Shown here piece by piece: positions 42,235-50,887 of a DNA stretch of 64,000 nucleotides (its first letter is position 1; each line of letters starts with the position of its first letter). This stretch comes from Actinocorallia herbida (GTDB lineage Bacteria > Actinomycetota > Actinomycetes > Streptosporangiales > Streptosporangiaceae), in the NCBI RefSeq assembly GCF_003751225.1, contig NZ_RJKE01000001.1, positions 7,192,001 to 7,256,000 on the forward strand, read 5' to 3'. The position numbers and the translations under genes are program-made. Under the pieces are notes generated by a model. It was given only the letters and a program-made list of their open reading frames with translations. It was not told the DNA's origin and made no database searches.

Positions 42235-42396
42235 TCAGGTGCCCAGCCTGTTCACGAACGTGGCGAGCTGTGTCCCCGCGTCACCGATCGCCGAGAACGC
42301 GTTGTTCACCACCTCGGCCGCGGCCGCGGGCTGGCTCAGCAAGTAGAACGCCACGAAGGCGATCGCCACCAGTCGGACGTTCCTATTGTTCAACAT
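42235..42396 (-). CDS. Small membrane peptide, paralogue B
   Basis: The 53-residue product has one hydrophobic helix (LVAIAFVAFYLLSQPAAAA, about residues 9-27) followed by an amphipathic FSAIGDAGTQLATFVNRL helix. It is clearly related to the next gene upstream. The ATG at 42396 is inferred from this likeness; the frame extends much farther, but that part is not like the paralogue. No function is known. Confidence 0.65.
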   Translation of the reverse strand: MLNNRNVRLVAIAFVAFYLLSQPAAAAEVVNNAFSAIGDAGTQLATFVNRLGT

Positions 42397-42534
42397 GCGT
42401 GCCGTCCCTAAGTACGCTGTGACACGACTGACCCGATTCAGTTGTGCCCACCGATGGATGTCCGCAAAGAGACTTTCGTGTGGCTTCTTCGCCACCCGTT
42501 TCCGGGCCCATCGTAAGACGTGGACGGCAAGTTG

Positions 42535-42566
42535 GGGGCCCCGGGATCCGAAGATCCCGGGGCCCC
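42535..42566 (-). terminator. Terminator between the two small-peptide genes
   Basis: A perfect 14-bp stem (42535-42548 with 42553-42566) with loop CGAA starts 16 bases past the stop of paralogue A. The paralogues are thus separate transcripts or joined only by read-through. Confidence 0.85.
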
Positions 42567-42581
42567 GTCGATTATGTCGTG

Positions 42582-42740
42582 TCAGGGGATCGCACTCGTC
42601 ATGAACGTCGAGAGCGAGTCGGCTGCACCACCGAGTCCGTTGAGCGTCCCCTGGACTACTCCGGCGGCACCGTCCGGTCGATTGACGACGTACCAGACGA
42701 GGAACGCGATACTTCCCCATTTGAGATACTTCTTGATCAT
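42582..42740 (-). CDS. Small membrane peptide, paralogue A
   Basis: The 52-residue product starts MIKKYLKWG, has a helix (SIAFLVWYVVNRP, about residues 10-22) and then GAAGVVQGTLNGLGGAADSLSTF. Alignment with paralogue B without gaps keeps IAF, a small-residue AA, VV, LG/IG, A(D/G) and the final TF pair. AAGGTG lies before the ATG at 42740. Small proteins of this layout are frequent in actinobacteria, but I know of no assigned role. Confidence 0.75.
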   Translation of the reverse strand: MIKKYLKWGSIAFLVWYVVNRPDGAAGVVQGTLNGLGGAADSLSTFMTSAIP

Positions 42741-42824
42741 GACAACCACACCTTCGGTCCACACACGGTCACCCGGAGTGATGCCCCGTGCGTAGCCGGT
42801 TACCCCACCCGTAATGTTAAAAAA

Positions 42825-43817
42825 TCACTTGAGGCCGTCTGGAACGGGGGAATCCTTACGAAGCGCCGCGAACAGGGCTTCCGACTTGGCCTCGTCCCAT
42901 ACGACGTAGCTTCCCACCGCACCTGATCCGAACCTGCCGAACGGCACACTGAGTGTCTGGCCGTCACCGCCGGTGAGACCGCGCATGGCCCACATCATCC
43001 GGCCGAGGTTCAACAGGGACGAGCCCTCGTCCACGGTGAAGTTGCCCGTGGAGTTCCAGGCGAGGGGAACGCTGCGGAACGGGTTGAGGAGGGTGCCGGG
43101 CGAGGTGGCCTTCTCGATCAGGGCCGAGAAGAACTCCCGCTGGTTCTTGATCCGCTCCAGGTCGCCGTTGGCGTACTGCCGGGTGCGCACGTAGCCGAGG
43201 GCCTGGCCGCCGTCGAGCGTCTGGCAGCCCTTCTTGAGGTTCAGGCCCGCCTTGACGTCCTTCAGCCGCTTCTTCACGCAGATGTCGACGCCGCCGACCG
43301 CGTCCACCACCCCGACGAACCCGCCGAAGCCGATCTCCGCGAAGTGGTCGATGTAGATCCCGGTGGCCTTCTCGACGGTCTGGGCCAGGAGCGCGGCCCC
43401 GCCGAACGCGTAGGCGGCGTTGATCTTGTTCATGCCCTTGCCGGGGATCTCCACGTAGGAGTCGCGCGGGATGCTCAGCAGGGTCGTCCCGCCCTCGCCG
43501 TAGTGCAGCAGCATGATCGAGTCCGTGCGCTTGCCTTCGGCCTTGCCCGTCTTGAGCTTCTTGCGGTCCTCGGCGGTCAGGCCCTCGCGGCTGTCGGAGC
43601 CGACGATCAGCCAGTTCGTCCCGGGGGTGTCCTCGATCCTGCCCGTGTAGTCCGGCAGGGCGTCCTCCTTCTGGAGGCGGCCGTCCAACGAGACGTAGCC
43701 GACGCCCAGCAGCACCGCGAGCGCGACCAGGACGGCCACGCCGATCCGGCGCTTGCGGCCGCGGCGGCGGCGCGGGGGCTGCGGCTCTTCGGCCGTTGAC
43801 GGGGGCGCGTACACCAT
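42825..43817 (-). CDS. LytR-CpsA-Psr (LCP) family cell-wall ligase
   Basis: The 330-residue protein has a short basic N terminus (PPRRRRGRKRRIG), one membrane helix (about residues 25-44) and an extracellular LCP domain. Key parts are LIVGSDSREGLTAE, KRTDSIMLLH and LLSIPRDSYVEIPG, which hold the conserved Asp and Arg residues that bind the polyprenyl pyrophosphate, and VRTRQYANGDLERIKNQREF near residue 218. Such enzymes move arabinogalactan, teichoic acid or other glycopolymers onto peptidoglycan. GAGGAGA precedes the ATG at 43817. It diverges from the ABC exporter. Confidence 0.93.
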   Translation of the reverse strand: MVYAPPSTAEEPQPPRRRRGRKRRIGVAVLVALAVLLGVGYVSLDGRLQKEDALPDYTGRIEDTPGTNWLIVGSDSREGLTAEDRKKLKTGKAEGKRTDSIMLLHYGEGGTTLLSIPRDSYVEIPGKGMNKINAAYAFGGAALLAQTVEKATGIYIDHFAEIGFGGFVGVVDAVGGVDICVKKRLKDVKAGLNLKKGCQTLDGGQALGYVRTRQYANGDLERIKNQREFFSALIEKATSPGTLLNPFRSVPLAWNSTGNFTVDEGSSLLNLGRMMWAMRGLTGGDGQTLSVPFGRFGSGAVGSYVVWDEAKSEALFAALRKDSPVPDGLK

Positions 43818-43986
43818 CTGCGGTCTCCTCGGGTGGTCTGTGCTGGTCCAAAGGTATGAGAGAGGGCGAACTCCGCGCATCGACCTGGCGGATCGGTTAC
43901 ATGACCCTCTTCCGTACGACGCGACACGGTCCACGTCACTCCGGCGGGTGACACTGGGACCACGGAACCCGGAAGTCAGGAGGACG

Positions 43987-45936
43987 ATGCGGATCCGACC
44001 GCGATCTCCCGAGCCCCAGCAACCCGCCGAACCCCAGGCCGCCCCCGCCGCGGACCGGCCCGAGCCCCCGGACCAGCCGAAGCTCTCCGAGCACCGCTGG
44101 ACCGCGCACACCGCCGAACTCGCCCAGACCGGCGTGCGCCAGGTCGCCCGAAGACTACCCGCCCTGATCGGCCAGGCGATGTCCCTGGCCTGGCGGGCCA
44201 ACCGCCGCGACACCGCCGCCGCCGTCGGCCTGAACATCGCGGCGGGGCTGTTCACCGCCTTCGGCCTGCTGGCCACCACGGGCGTCCTCACCGCCCTGTT
44301 CTCCGCGGGGCCGACCCCCGACCGGGTCCGCGAGGCGCTGCCCTCACTGGTGCTCGTGGCCTCGGCCTTCGCCCTCCAGGGGGCGCTCCAGGCGGGCGCG
44401 GGCTGGGCGCAGGCCCGGCTGGAGCCGCAGATCGAGCGGATCGTGGAGATGCGGCTGTACCGGCTGAGCACCGGGATCGACCTCGCCGCGCTGGACGACC
44501 CGGACTTCCTCGACGACCTGAAGCGGGCCGAGATGCGCGGGATGCTCGCCGCGCCGACCATGGTCCGGCACACCATCGACCTGATCACCGGGCTCGTCGG
44601 CGTGATCGCGGCGGCGGGCGCCCTCGGCGTGCTGCACCCGGTGCTGCTGCCACTGCTGCTGCTCACCGCGGTGCCGCTGGCCTGGGCCTCGGTCCGCACC
44701 GCCCGGATGCGCTACATCACCATCCTCACTCTGGTCGCCAGCCGGCGCCGCCGGGGCATCCTGTCGGACCTCATGACGAACCGGGTCCAGGCCGCCGAGG
44801 TCCGGTCGTTCACCGTCCGCGATCTCCTCCTGCGCCAGTACCACGACCTCGCCACGCACGAGCGCGACGTCGAACTGGACCTGACCCGCAGGCAGGCCGC
44901 CACCAGGGTCCTCGGGGACGCCCTCCAGGGGATCGCAGGGACCCTGGTGTACGTGGCGCTCGGCCTTCTCCTATGGCGGGGCGCGGTGCCCTTGGCCGTC
45001 GCCGGAGCCGCCGTCCTGGCGATCAGGACGGGCCGGACCTCCCTGGCCAACCTCGTCTACGCCGTCAACCGGTGCTACGAGGAGGGCCTCTACTTCGCCG
45101 ACTACCTCCGGTTCTGCGCCATCGCCGAGACCCGCCTCCCGGTCCTGGAGGAGGCCCCCCTCACGCCGCCCGCCCGGTTCGGGGTGATCCGGACGGAGGA
45201 CGTGACCTTCACCTATCCCGGCGCCGACGCCCCGTCCCTGCGCGGGGTGACGGTCGAGCTGCGCCGGGGCGAGATCGTCGCCCTGGTCGGGGAGAACGGC
45301 TCGGGCAAGACCACCCTCGCCAAGATCCTCGCCGGGCTGTACTTCCCGCAGTCCGGCCGGGTCCTGTGGGACGAGGTCCCGCTGGGCAGGGTCGACCCCG
45401 AGGAGCTGCGCGAGCGCATCGCGGTCGTCGCCCAGGACCACACGCACTGGCCGATGACCGCGCGGCAGAACGTGATCATGGGCAGGCCGGACGTGGCGGC
45501 CGCGGTGGACGCCGCGGTGGCGGCCTCCGGCGCGGACGAGGTGATCGCCGAACTCGCGCACGGCTACGACACCCTCCTGGACCGGAGGTTCGACGGAGGC
45601 GCGGAACTGTCGGGCGGGCAGTGGCAGCGGCTGGCGGCCGCGCGAGGCTTCTACCGCGACGAGCCCCTGCTCATCTGCGACGAGCCTTCGGCGGCGCTGG
45701 ACGCGAGGGCCGAGCACGCGCTCTTCGAACGGATCCGCTCGCACGCCCGAGGCAGGACCGTGCTTCTCATCACGCATCGGCTCGCGAGCGTCCGGATGGC
45801 CGACCGCGTCTATGTCCTAGAAAAAGGAGAAATCGTAGAACACGGGGACCATCTCAGCCTTATGTCCGATGGCGGACTTTACGCCGATCTCTATACGCTT
45901 CAGGCGAGCGCTTATCACGCGTCCACACCTCCGTGA
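43987..45936 (+). CDS. Fused ABC exporter (membrane and ATPase domains)
   Basis: The 649-residue half-transporter has six helices (about residues 75-360) and a C-terminal ATPase: Walker A VGENGSGKTT (about 436), signature LSGGQWQR (about 541), Walker B LLICDEPSAALD, switch LITHRLASV. A 60-residue Pro/Glu-rich N-terminal tail precedes the helices. The layout is that of lanthipeptide/bacteriocin or lipid exporters; GQWQR in the signature is common in those. AGGAGG lies before the ATG at 43987. The last 130 bases are lower in GC and rich in rare AAA, GAA and GTA codons, unlike the rest. Confidence 0.92.
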   Translation: MRIRPRSPEPQQPAEPQAAPAADRPEPPDQPKLSEHRWTAHTAELAQTGVRQVARRLPALIGQAMSLAWRANRRDTAAAVGLNIAAGLFTAFGLLATTGVLTALFSAGPTPDRVREALPSLVLVASAFALQGALQAGAGWAQARLEPQIERIVEMRLYRLSTGIDLAALDDPDFLDDLKRAEMRGMLAAPTMVRHTIDLITGLVGVIAAAGALGVLHPVLLPLLLLTAVPLAWASVRTARMRYITILTLVASRRRRGILSDLMTNRVQAAEVRSFTVRDLLLRQYHDLATHERDVELDLTRRQAATRVLGDALQGIAGTLVYVALGLLLWRGAVPLAVAGAAVLAIRTGRTSLANLVYAVNRCYEEGLYFADYLRFCAIAETRLPVLEEAPLTPPARFGVIRTEDVTFTYPGADAPSLRGVTVELRRGEIVALVGENGSGKTTLAKILAGLYFPQSGRVLWDEVPLGRVDPEELRERIAVVAQDHTHWPMTARQNVIMGRPDVAAAVDAAVAASGADEVIAELAHGYDTLLDRRFDGGAELSGGQWQRLAAARGFYRDEPLLICDEPSAALDARAEHALFERIRSHARGRTVLLITHRLASVRMADRVYVLEKGEIVEHGDHLSLMSDGGLYADLYTLQASAYHASTPP

Positions 45937-45944
45937 ACCGGGCG

Positions 45945-45950
45945 TAGGGT
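45945..45950 (+). promoter_or_regulatory. -10 element of a leaderless AAA-protein transcript
   Basis: TAGGGT ends six bases before the GTG at 45957, so transcription would begin at the start codon itself. No ribosome-binding site is present, which supports leaderless translation. Confidence 0.5.
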
Positions 45951-45956
45951 GAGCAA

Positions 45957-48900
45957 GTGACAATCCCCCGGTTGCCTGAACACCTCGAACTGCTGGTCAC
46001 CGATGAGCCCGTCTTCGACGTCTACGCGCACGGTCCGTGGCGCGTGCCGGACGGGCTCATCGAGGAACTGACCGCGCGGGCGAAGGCGTTCGCGGCCGAC
46101 GATCGGGGCAAGGAACTCGCCCAGTCGCTCACCAGCTTCTACGCCGAGGACACCTCGGTCCTCGGCGCGGAGCTGTTCTCGCTGATCACCTTCCTGATGG
46201 GCGCCTCCGCCGTGCGCGCCGGCGTCCGCGGCGACATGGACTACGAGCTGCTGCTGTCGTTCCTGGCCAACCCCGAACCCGCGGTCCGCGACACCGTCGC
46301 CTGGTTCAGCCAGTCCGGCCGGTGGCGGCCCCCGACCCTCTGGCTGGCCGACCCCGCCGCGCACGACCCCGCCAAGCGCGAGCTGATGTTCACCCTGGCC
46401 CGCGAGGCCCTCGACGTCTTCGAGGGGCTCGAGCCGCTGGACGCCCGCCGCCGCGCCCTCATGGCCCTGCACGACCGCCGCGACGCCGAGCAGACCGCGC
46501 AGGACGCCGCGGTGCCCGTCGGGGAGCTGACGGGGATCTGGGCCGCGCGGGCCACCCCCGAGGAGCTGGCGCTGGTGCCGGAGCTGGCCGGGACCGTCGG
46601 CTACCTCCAGTGGTCGGCCGAGGGGTTCATCGCCGCGCACGAGCGGCTGAGCGGGACCCTCGCCACCGACCCCGTCGAGACCGCGCTCGCCAGGCTGCTG
46701 CTCCAGGCCGGGCAGACCGCCCCGCCCGCCGACCTCGCGATCGCGCTCGGCACCGCCCGGTACGAGAACGTCGTGGAACGGATGGCCGCGCTCCAGCCCG
46801 AATGGGCGCTGGAACCCTGGCAGCAGGGGCTGCGGTCCTGGCTGTCGCGGCTGCTCGTCGCCGGAGAGGCCGACGCCTGCCGGGCCTGGCTGGACATGGC
46901 GGTCCGGGTCACCGGCTGCGTGCAGGGCCTGCCCGAGGCCGCCGCACACCCCGCGATGCACACGCCCGTCCGCTGGTTCCAGGCCGACCTCCGGCGCCTG
47001 TTCGGCCGCCGGACCGTCGTGCCGAACGCGCTCACCGAGAAGCTCCGCCGGGACGTCCCGGTCATCACCGGCGCCGAGGACGACCTCCCCGAGCCCTATG
47101 ACGTCCCGGGCAAGGCCCTCGTCGGCCAGCCCGAGCTGGTCAAGGCGATCGGCGCGGCCCTGGACGGCGACGGCCCGGTCCGGATGCTCGTCGCCGGGCC
47201 CGAGGCCACCGGCAAGGGCACCGGCGCCGAGGTGCTGGAGAAGGCCCTCATCGAGTCCGGGCGCATCCGTGAGGCCCTGTGGGTGTCGGACCAGGTCTTC
47301 CCCTCCCTGACCCTCTCCGACGGCGTCCTGTGGCTCCAGGCGCGCGTGAAGGAGTGCCTGGACGGCCGTCAGCTCCTCGTGATCGAGAACCTGGACAAGC
47401 TGCTGTCCTACGAGCGGTCCGGCCCCTCCGTGCTGGAGGAGCTGCGCCGGCTCATGGCCCGCAACAAGAACCTGCACGTGCTGGCGTTCGCCCGGCCGGG
47501 CGGCGACGAGCGGCTGTTCGCCGCGAACCCCGGCCTCGTCCGGGCGCTGCGGATCGCGCACACCCGCGACTTCGGCGAGCCCGAGTACACCGAGCTGTTC
47601 GTCCGGGCGGTCCGCGCCCGCGAGATGAACGTGGCGCGGACCGTCGCGGCCACCGCGGGCGTGCTGCTGTCGCGCACCCCGCCGATGCTGAACCTCCGCA
47701 ACGCCCGCCTGGTGGACTTCCTCGCCGACCAGGCGGTGGCCGCCGCCGCGGCGCGCCGCGCGGGCCGGGTCACCGCCAAGGACCTGCCGCAGCGCCTCGT
47801 GCCCGGCGACGCCTCGGCCGTCGACCCGCTCGCCGAACTCGCCGCCTGCGTGGGCATCGAGCCGGTCAAGCGGGAGATCGCCGCGCTGGTCGCCGAGGCC
47901 AAGGCCGCCAAGATGCGCCGCGAGGCCGGGATGGCCGTGCCCGCGCGGCCCAGGCACCTGGTCTTCACCGGCAACCACGGGACGGGCAAGAGCCGCGTCG
48001 CCCGCATCCTCGGCCGGATCTACGCCGAGCTGGGCGTCCTGTCGACCGGCCATCTGGTCGAGGTCGACCGGGCCGACCTCGTGGGCGAGTACACCAGCGA
48101 GAGCGGGCCGAAGGTCCGGCGCGCGATCGAGCGGGCGCTCGGCGGCGTGCTGCTGGTGGCCGACGCGCACACCCTGGGCTCCTCGGAGTCCCCGCGCGAC
48201 CGGGAGGCCCTCGACGTCCTGCTCACCTCGATCCAGGCGCACACCGATGAGCTCGTGGTCGTGCTGTCCGGCCCGGACGCGGCGATCAACGGCCTGCTCA
48301 AGGGCGACGCCGACCTCTCCCGCTCCTTCACCAAGATCGTCCGCTTCCCCGACCTCACCCCGGAGGAACTCGTCGAGGTCTTCCGGGTCAAGGCCGCCGA
48401 GAGCGGGTTCGCCCTCGCCGACGGCGTCCTGGACCAGGTCCGGGCGCTGGTCAAGGCGGGTCCGCGCGGCACCAACGCGCGCCTGATGACGAGCCTGCTC
48501 GACCGGGCCATCGCGCTCCAGTCGCGGCGCGTGCTGGAGGACGGGGTCGTCGACGACACCGAGTCGCTGGACGAGATCCTGCCGGACGACCTGCCGAACA
48601 CGCTGGCCTCCACGGGCCGGATCGAACTGCCCGGCGACCCCCTCGCCGACATCGACGGGCTCATCGGCCTGGACGCCGTCAAGCAGGAGGTGCACCTGCT
48701 CGTCGCCGAGGCGAAGGCCGAGAAACTGCGCCGCGAGGCGGGCATCCCGATCACCTCACCGACCCGGCACATGGTCTTCACCGGCAATCCCGGCACCGCC
48801 AAGACGACCATCGCCCGGCTCATCGCGGCCGTCTACGCCAAGCTCGGGCTGCTGTCGTCGGGCCACCTCGTCGAGGTGTCCCGGGCCGACCTCGTCGGCG

Positions 48901-49463
48901 AGTACATCGGGCAGACCGCGCCGCGGGTGCGCGCCGCCGTCGAGCGGGCGCTCGGCGGAGTCCTGTTCATCGACGAGGCCTACTCGCTGACGCCCGCCGA
49001 CTCCTACCAGGACTACGGGCACGAGGCGGTCGCCGAGCTGCTCAAGCTGATGGAGGAGCACAGGTCGGACCTCGTGGTGATCGTCGCCGGATACGAGGGC
49101 GAGATGCTGCGGTTCCTGGACTTCAACCCGGGCCTCGCCTCGCGTTTCCCGACCGTCCTGGCCTTCCCCGACTACTCGGACGACGACCTCGTCGCGATCT
49201 TCACGTTCATGGCCGAGCAGTCCGGGCTCACCCTGGACGAGGCGATCCCGGCCCGGCTCGCGGAGATCCTGCGGCTCACCCCGCGCGGGTCCTCGTTCGG
49301 CAACGCCCGCCTGATGCGCAACCTCCTGGACCGGGCCCGCTCACTCCAGGCGCGCCGCATCACCACCGGAGAGCCGCTCGCGGACGTCCGGCGGCTCCTC
49401 CTGGAAGACCTCCCGGACAACCCGGCGAAGCCCGCGGACATCCCCATGGGCCAATACCTCTGA
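45957..49463 (+). CDS. Large protein with three CbbX/EccA-like AAA modules and a novel N-terminal domain
   Basis: This 1168-residue protein starts with about 380 residues of helical sequence I do not recognise. Three AAA modules follow. The first (about 384-610) has a P-loop GPEATGKGT and a Walker B LLVIENLDKLL with no catalytic Glu, so it is degenerate. The second (about 625-870) has GNHGTGKSR and LLVADAHTL (Ala for Glu), so it may bind but not hydrolyse ATP. The third (about 895-1168) is intact: GNPGTAKTT, LFIDEAYSL and VIVAGYEG. Modules two and three belong to the CbbX/SpoVK/EccA branch, known in rubisco activation and ESX secretion; here no ESX gene is nearby. It could remodel a protein complex; its target is unknown. 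Confidence 0.85.
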   Translation: MTIPRLPEHLELLVTDEPVFDVYAHGPWRVPDGLIEELTARAKAFAADDRGKELAQSLTSFYAEDTSVLGAELFSLITFLMGASAVRAGVRGDMDYELLLSFLANPEPAVRDTVAWFSQSGRWRPPTLWLADPAAHDPAKRELMFTLAREALDVFEGLEPLDARRRALMALHDRRDAEQTAQDAAVPVGELTGIWAARATPEELALVPELAGTVGYLQWSAEGFIAAHERLSGTLATDPVETALARLLLQAGQTAPPADLAIALGTARYENVVERMAALQPEWALEPWQQGLRSWLSRLLVAGEADACRAWLDMAVRVTGCVQGLPEAAAHPAMHTPVRWFQADLRRLFGRRTVVPNALTEKLRRDVPVITGAEDDLPEPYDVPGKALVGQPELVKAIGAALDGDGPVRMLVAGPEATGKGTGAEVLEKALIESGRIREALWVSDQVFPSLTLSDGVLWLQARVKECLDGRQLLVIENLDKLLSYERSGPSVLEELRRLMARNKNLHVLAFARPGGDERLFAANPGLVRALRIAHTRDFGEPEYTELFVRAVRAREMNVARTVAATAGVLLSRTPPMLNLRNARLVDFLADQAVAAAAARRAGRVTAKDLPQRLVPGDASAVDPLAELAACVGIEPVKREIAALVAEAKAAKMRREAGMAVPARPRHLVFTGNHGTGKSRVARILGRIYAELGVLSTGHLVEVDRADLVGEYTSESGPKVRRAIERALGGVLLVADAHTLGSSESPRDREALDVLLTSIQAHTDELVVVLSGPDAAINGLLKGDADLSRSFTKIVRFPDLTPEELVEVFRVKAAESGFALADGVLDQVRALVKAGPRGTNARLMTSLLDRAIALQSRRVLEDGVVDDTESLDEILPDDLPNTLASTGRIELPGDPLADIDGLIGLDAVKQEVHLLVAEAKAEKLRREAGIPITSPTRHMVFTGNPGTAKTTIARLIAAVYAKLGLLSSGHLVEVSRADLVGEYIGQTAPRVRAAVERALGGVLFIDEAYSLTPADSYQDYGHEAVAELLKLMEEHRSDLVVIVAGYEGEMLRFLDFNPGLASRFPTVLAFPDYSDDDLVAIFTFMAEQSGLTLDEAIPARLAEILRLTPRGSSFGNARLMRNLLDRARSLQARRITTGEPLADVRRLLLEDLPDNPAKPADIPMGQYL

Positions 49464-49498
49464 CCTGCGCCGACGCGGCGGCGCAGGGCTGTGCTGCA

Positions 49499-49561
49499 CC
49501 CATGAGCCCGGAGACAGGCGCTTGGAGAACCCGGCTTCGCCGGGGAGCCCGTCTCCGGGCT
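49499..49561. repeat. Dispersed palindromic repeat, tandem copy 1
   Basis: The arms AGCCCGGAGAC (49505-49515) and GTCTCCGGGCT (49551-49561) are perfect complements and enclose the inner hairpin CCCGGCTTCGCCGGG (49530-49544). The next copy starts 66 bases later. Confidence 0.85.
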
Positions 49562-49564
49562 GTA

Positions 49565-49627
49565 CCCATGAGCCCGGAAACGGGCTCATGGAGAACCCGG
49601 CTTCGCCGGGGAGCCCGTCTCCGGGCT
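49565..49627. repeat. Dispersed palindromic repeat, tandem copy 2
   Basis: The arms AGCCCGGAAACGGGCTC (49571-49587) and GAGCCCGTCTCCGGGCT (49611-49627) pair over 17 positions with one mismatch around the inner hairpin (49596-49610). The repeats lie between the AAA gene and dinB and could also act as a terminator. Confidence 0.85.
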
Positions 49628-49659
49628 GTACCCTGCCCGTCGGTACGGACGATCTTCTG

Positions 49660-49673
49660 CGAACATGTGTTCG
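49660..49673. promoter_or_regulatory. LexA (SOS) box of dinB
   Basis: CGAAC-ATGT-GTTCG is a perfect palindrome matching the actinobacterial/mycobacterial LexA site (TCGAAC-N4-GTTCGA) in its core. It ends 11 bases before the chosen dinB start, so dinB is probably induced by DNA damage. Confidence 0.85.
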
Positions 49674-49684
49674 TGTCCGATGGT

Positions 49685-50887
49685 ATGTTCGAATCCGCGC
49701 GCGCGACGATCCTGCACGCCGACCTCGACGCGTTCTACGCGTCGGTCGAGCAGCGCGACGACCCGCGGCTGCGCGGGTTGCCGGTGATCGTCGGCGGCGG
49801 GGTGGTGCTCGCCGCCAGCTACGAGGCGCGCGCGTTCGGCGTGCGCACCGCGATGGGCGGCGGTCAGGCGCGGCGGCTGTGCCCGCAGGCCGTGGTCGTG
49901 CCGCCCCGGATGGCCGCCTACACCGAGGCCAGCCGTGCCGTCTTCGCGCTCTTCCGGGACACCACGCCGCTGGTGGAGGGCCTGTCGATCGACGAGGCGT
50001 TCCTCGACGTCGGGGGCCTGCGCGAGATCGCCGGGACGCCCGAGGAGATCGCGGTGCGGCTGCGCCGGCGCGTCCGGGAGGAGGCCGGGCTGCCGATCAC
50101 CGTGGGGGTGGCCCGCACGAAGTTCCTGGCGAAGGTCGCGAGCGGTGTCGGCAAGCCCGACGGCCTGCTCGTGGTGCGGCCCGACCGGGAGCTCGAGTTC
50201 CTGCACCCCCTGCCGGTCGGCCGACTGTGGGGCGTCGGGCCGATCACCGCGGCCCGGCTCGGCGGGCTGGGCGTGCGAACGGTCGGCGACGTGGCCGCGC
50301 TGCCGGAGCCGGTCCTGGTCTCGGTGCTCGGCCGTTCCTCCGGGAGGCATCTGCACGCCCTCGCCCTGGGCCGCGACCCACGCGCGGTGACGCCCGGGGT
50401 GCGGCGCCGCTCGATGGGCGCCCAGCGCGCGCTGGGTCGGCGTCCGCGCACCCCCGAGGAGCTCGACGTGATCGCGCTCGGCCTGGTCGACCGGCTCACC
50501 GGCCGGCTGCGCAAGGCCCGCCGGGTCTCCCGGACCGTCACCTTGCGGCTGCGCTTCGCCGACTACACACGCGCCACCCGCAGCCGTTCCCTCCCGCAGG
50601 CGACCGCGGAGACCGACGCGATCCTGCGGGCCGTGCGTCGGCTGCTCGGCGACGCGCTGCCGCTGATCGGCGCACGCGGCATCACCCTGCTCGGCGTGGC
50701 GCTCGGCGGTCTGCACGACGACGCGGCGGTACAGCTCGCACTGCCCCTCGAAGGCGAGGTCCCGCACGGCGCCCTGGACCCGGCCCTGGACGCGGTGCAC
50801 GCCAGGTTCGGCCGGTCCGCCCTGTCCCGCGCGGTCCTCCTCGGCCAAGCCGACGCCCAGGAGACACCCCTCCTCGACGAGCCGTAG
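49685..50887 (+). CDS. dinB: DNA polymerase IV (Y-family)
   Basis: The 400-residue product is a translesion polymerase. HADLDAFYASVEQ (about residues 11-23) and SIDEAFLDV (about 104-112) hold the catalytic carboxylates; the steric-gate Phe and the palm/finger motifs are present, and a little-finger domain fills the C-terminal third. No beta-clamp motif of the QxLxLF type is clear, though VQLALPL near residue 350 may serve. The ATG at 49685 was chosen; the longer frame starts inside the palindromic repeats and is certainly not coding, but the GTG at 49673 inside the LexA box remains possible. Confidence 0.93.
   Translation: MFESARATILHADLDAFYASVEQRDDPRLRGLPVIVGGGVVLAASYEARAFGVRTAMGGGQARRLCPQAVVVPPRMAAYTEASRAVFALFRDTTPLVEGLSIDEAFLDVGGLREIAGTPEEIAVRLRRRVREEAGLPITVGVARTKFLAKVASGVGKPDGLLVVRPDRELEFLHPLPVGRLWGVGPITAARLGGLGVRTVGDVAALPEPVLVSVLGRSSGRHLHALALGRDPRAVTPGVRRRSMGAQRALGRRPRTPEELDVIALGLVDRLTGRLRKARRVSRTVTLRLRFADYTRATRSRSLPQATAETDAILRAVRRLLGDALPLIGARGITLLGVALGGLHDDAAVQLALPLEGEVPHGALDPALDAVHARFGRSALSRAVLLGQADAQETPLLDEP

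Noticed and set aside
42397-42762. Extension of the small peptide B frame to 175 codons
   Set aside because: The added part shows no likeness to paralogue A and crosses a strong terminator and the other gene.
45915-48695. Open frame of 926 codons antisense to the AAA protein
   Set aside because: Shadow of the real gene, low complexity and without motifs.
49502-49684. N-terminal extension of dinB by about 60 residues
   Set aside because: It translates the palindromic repeats twice (SPETG..WRTRLRRGARLRAVP) and precedes the LexA box, so it is not protein coding.
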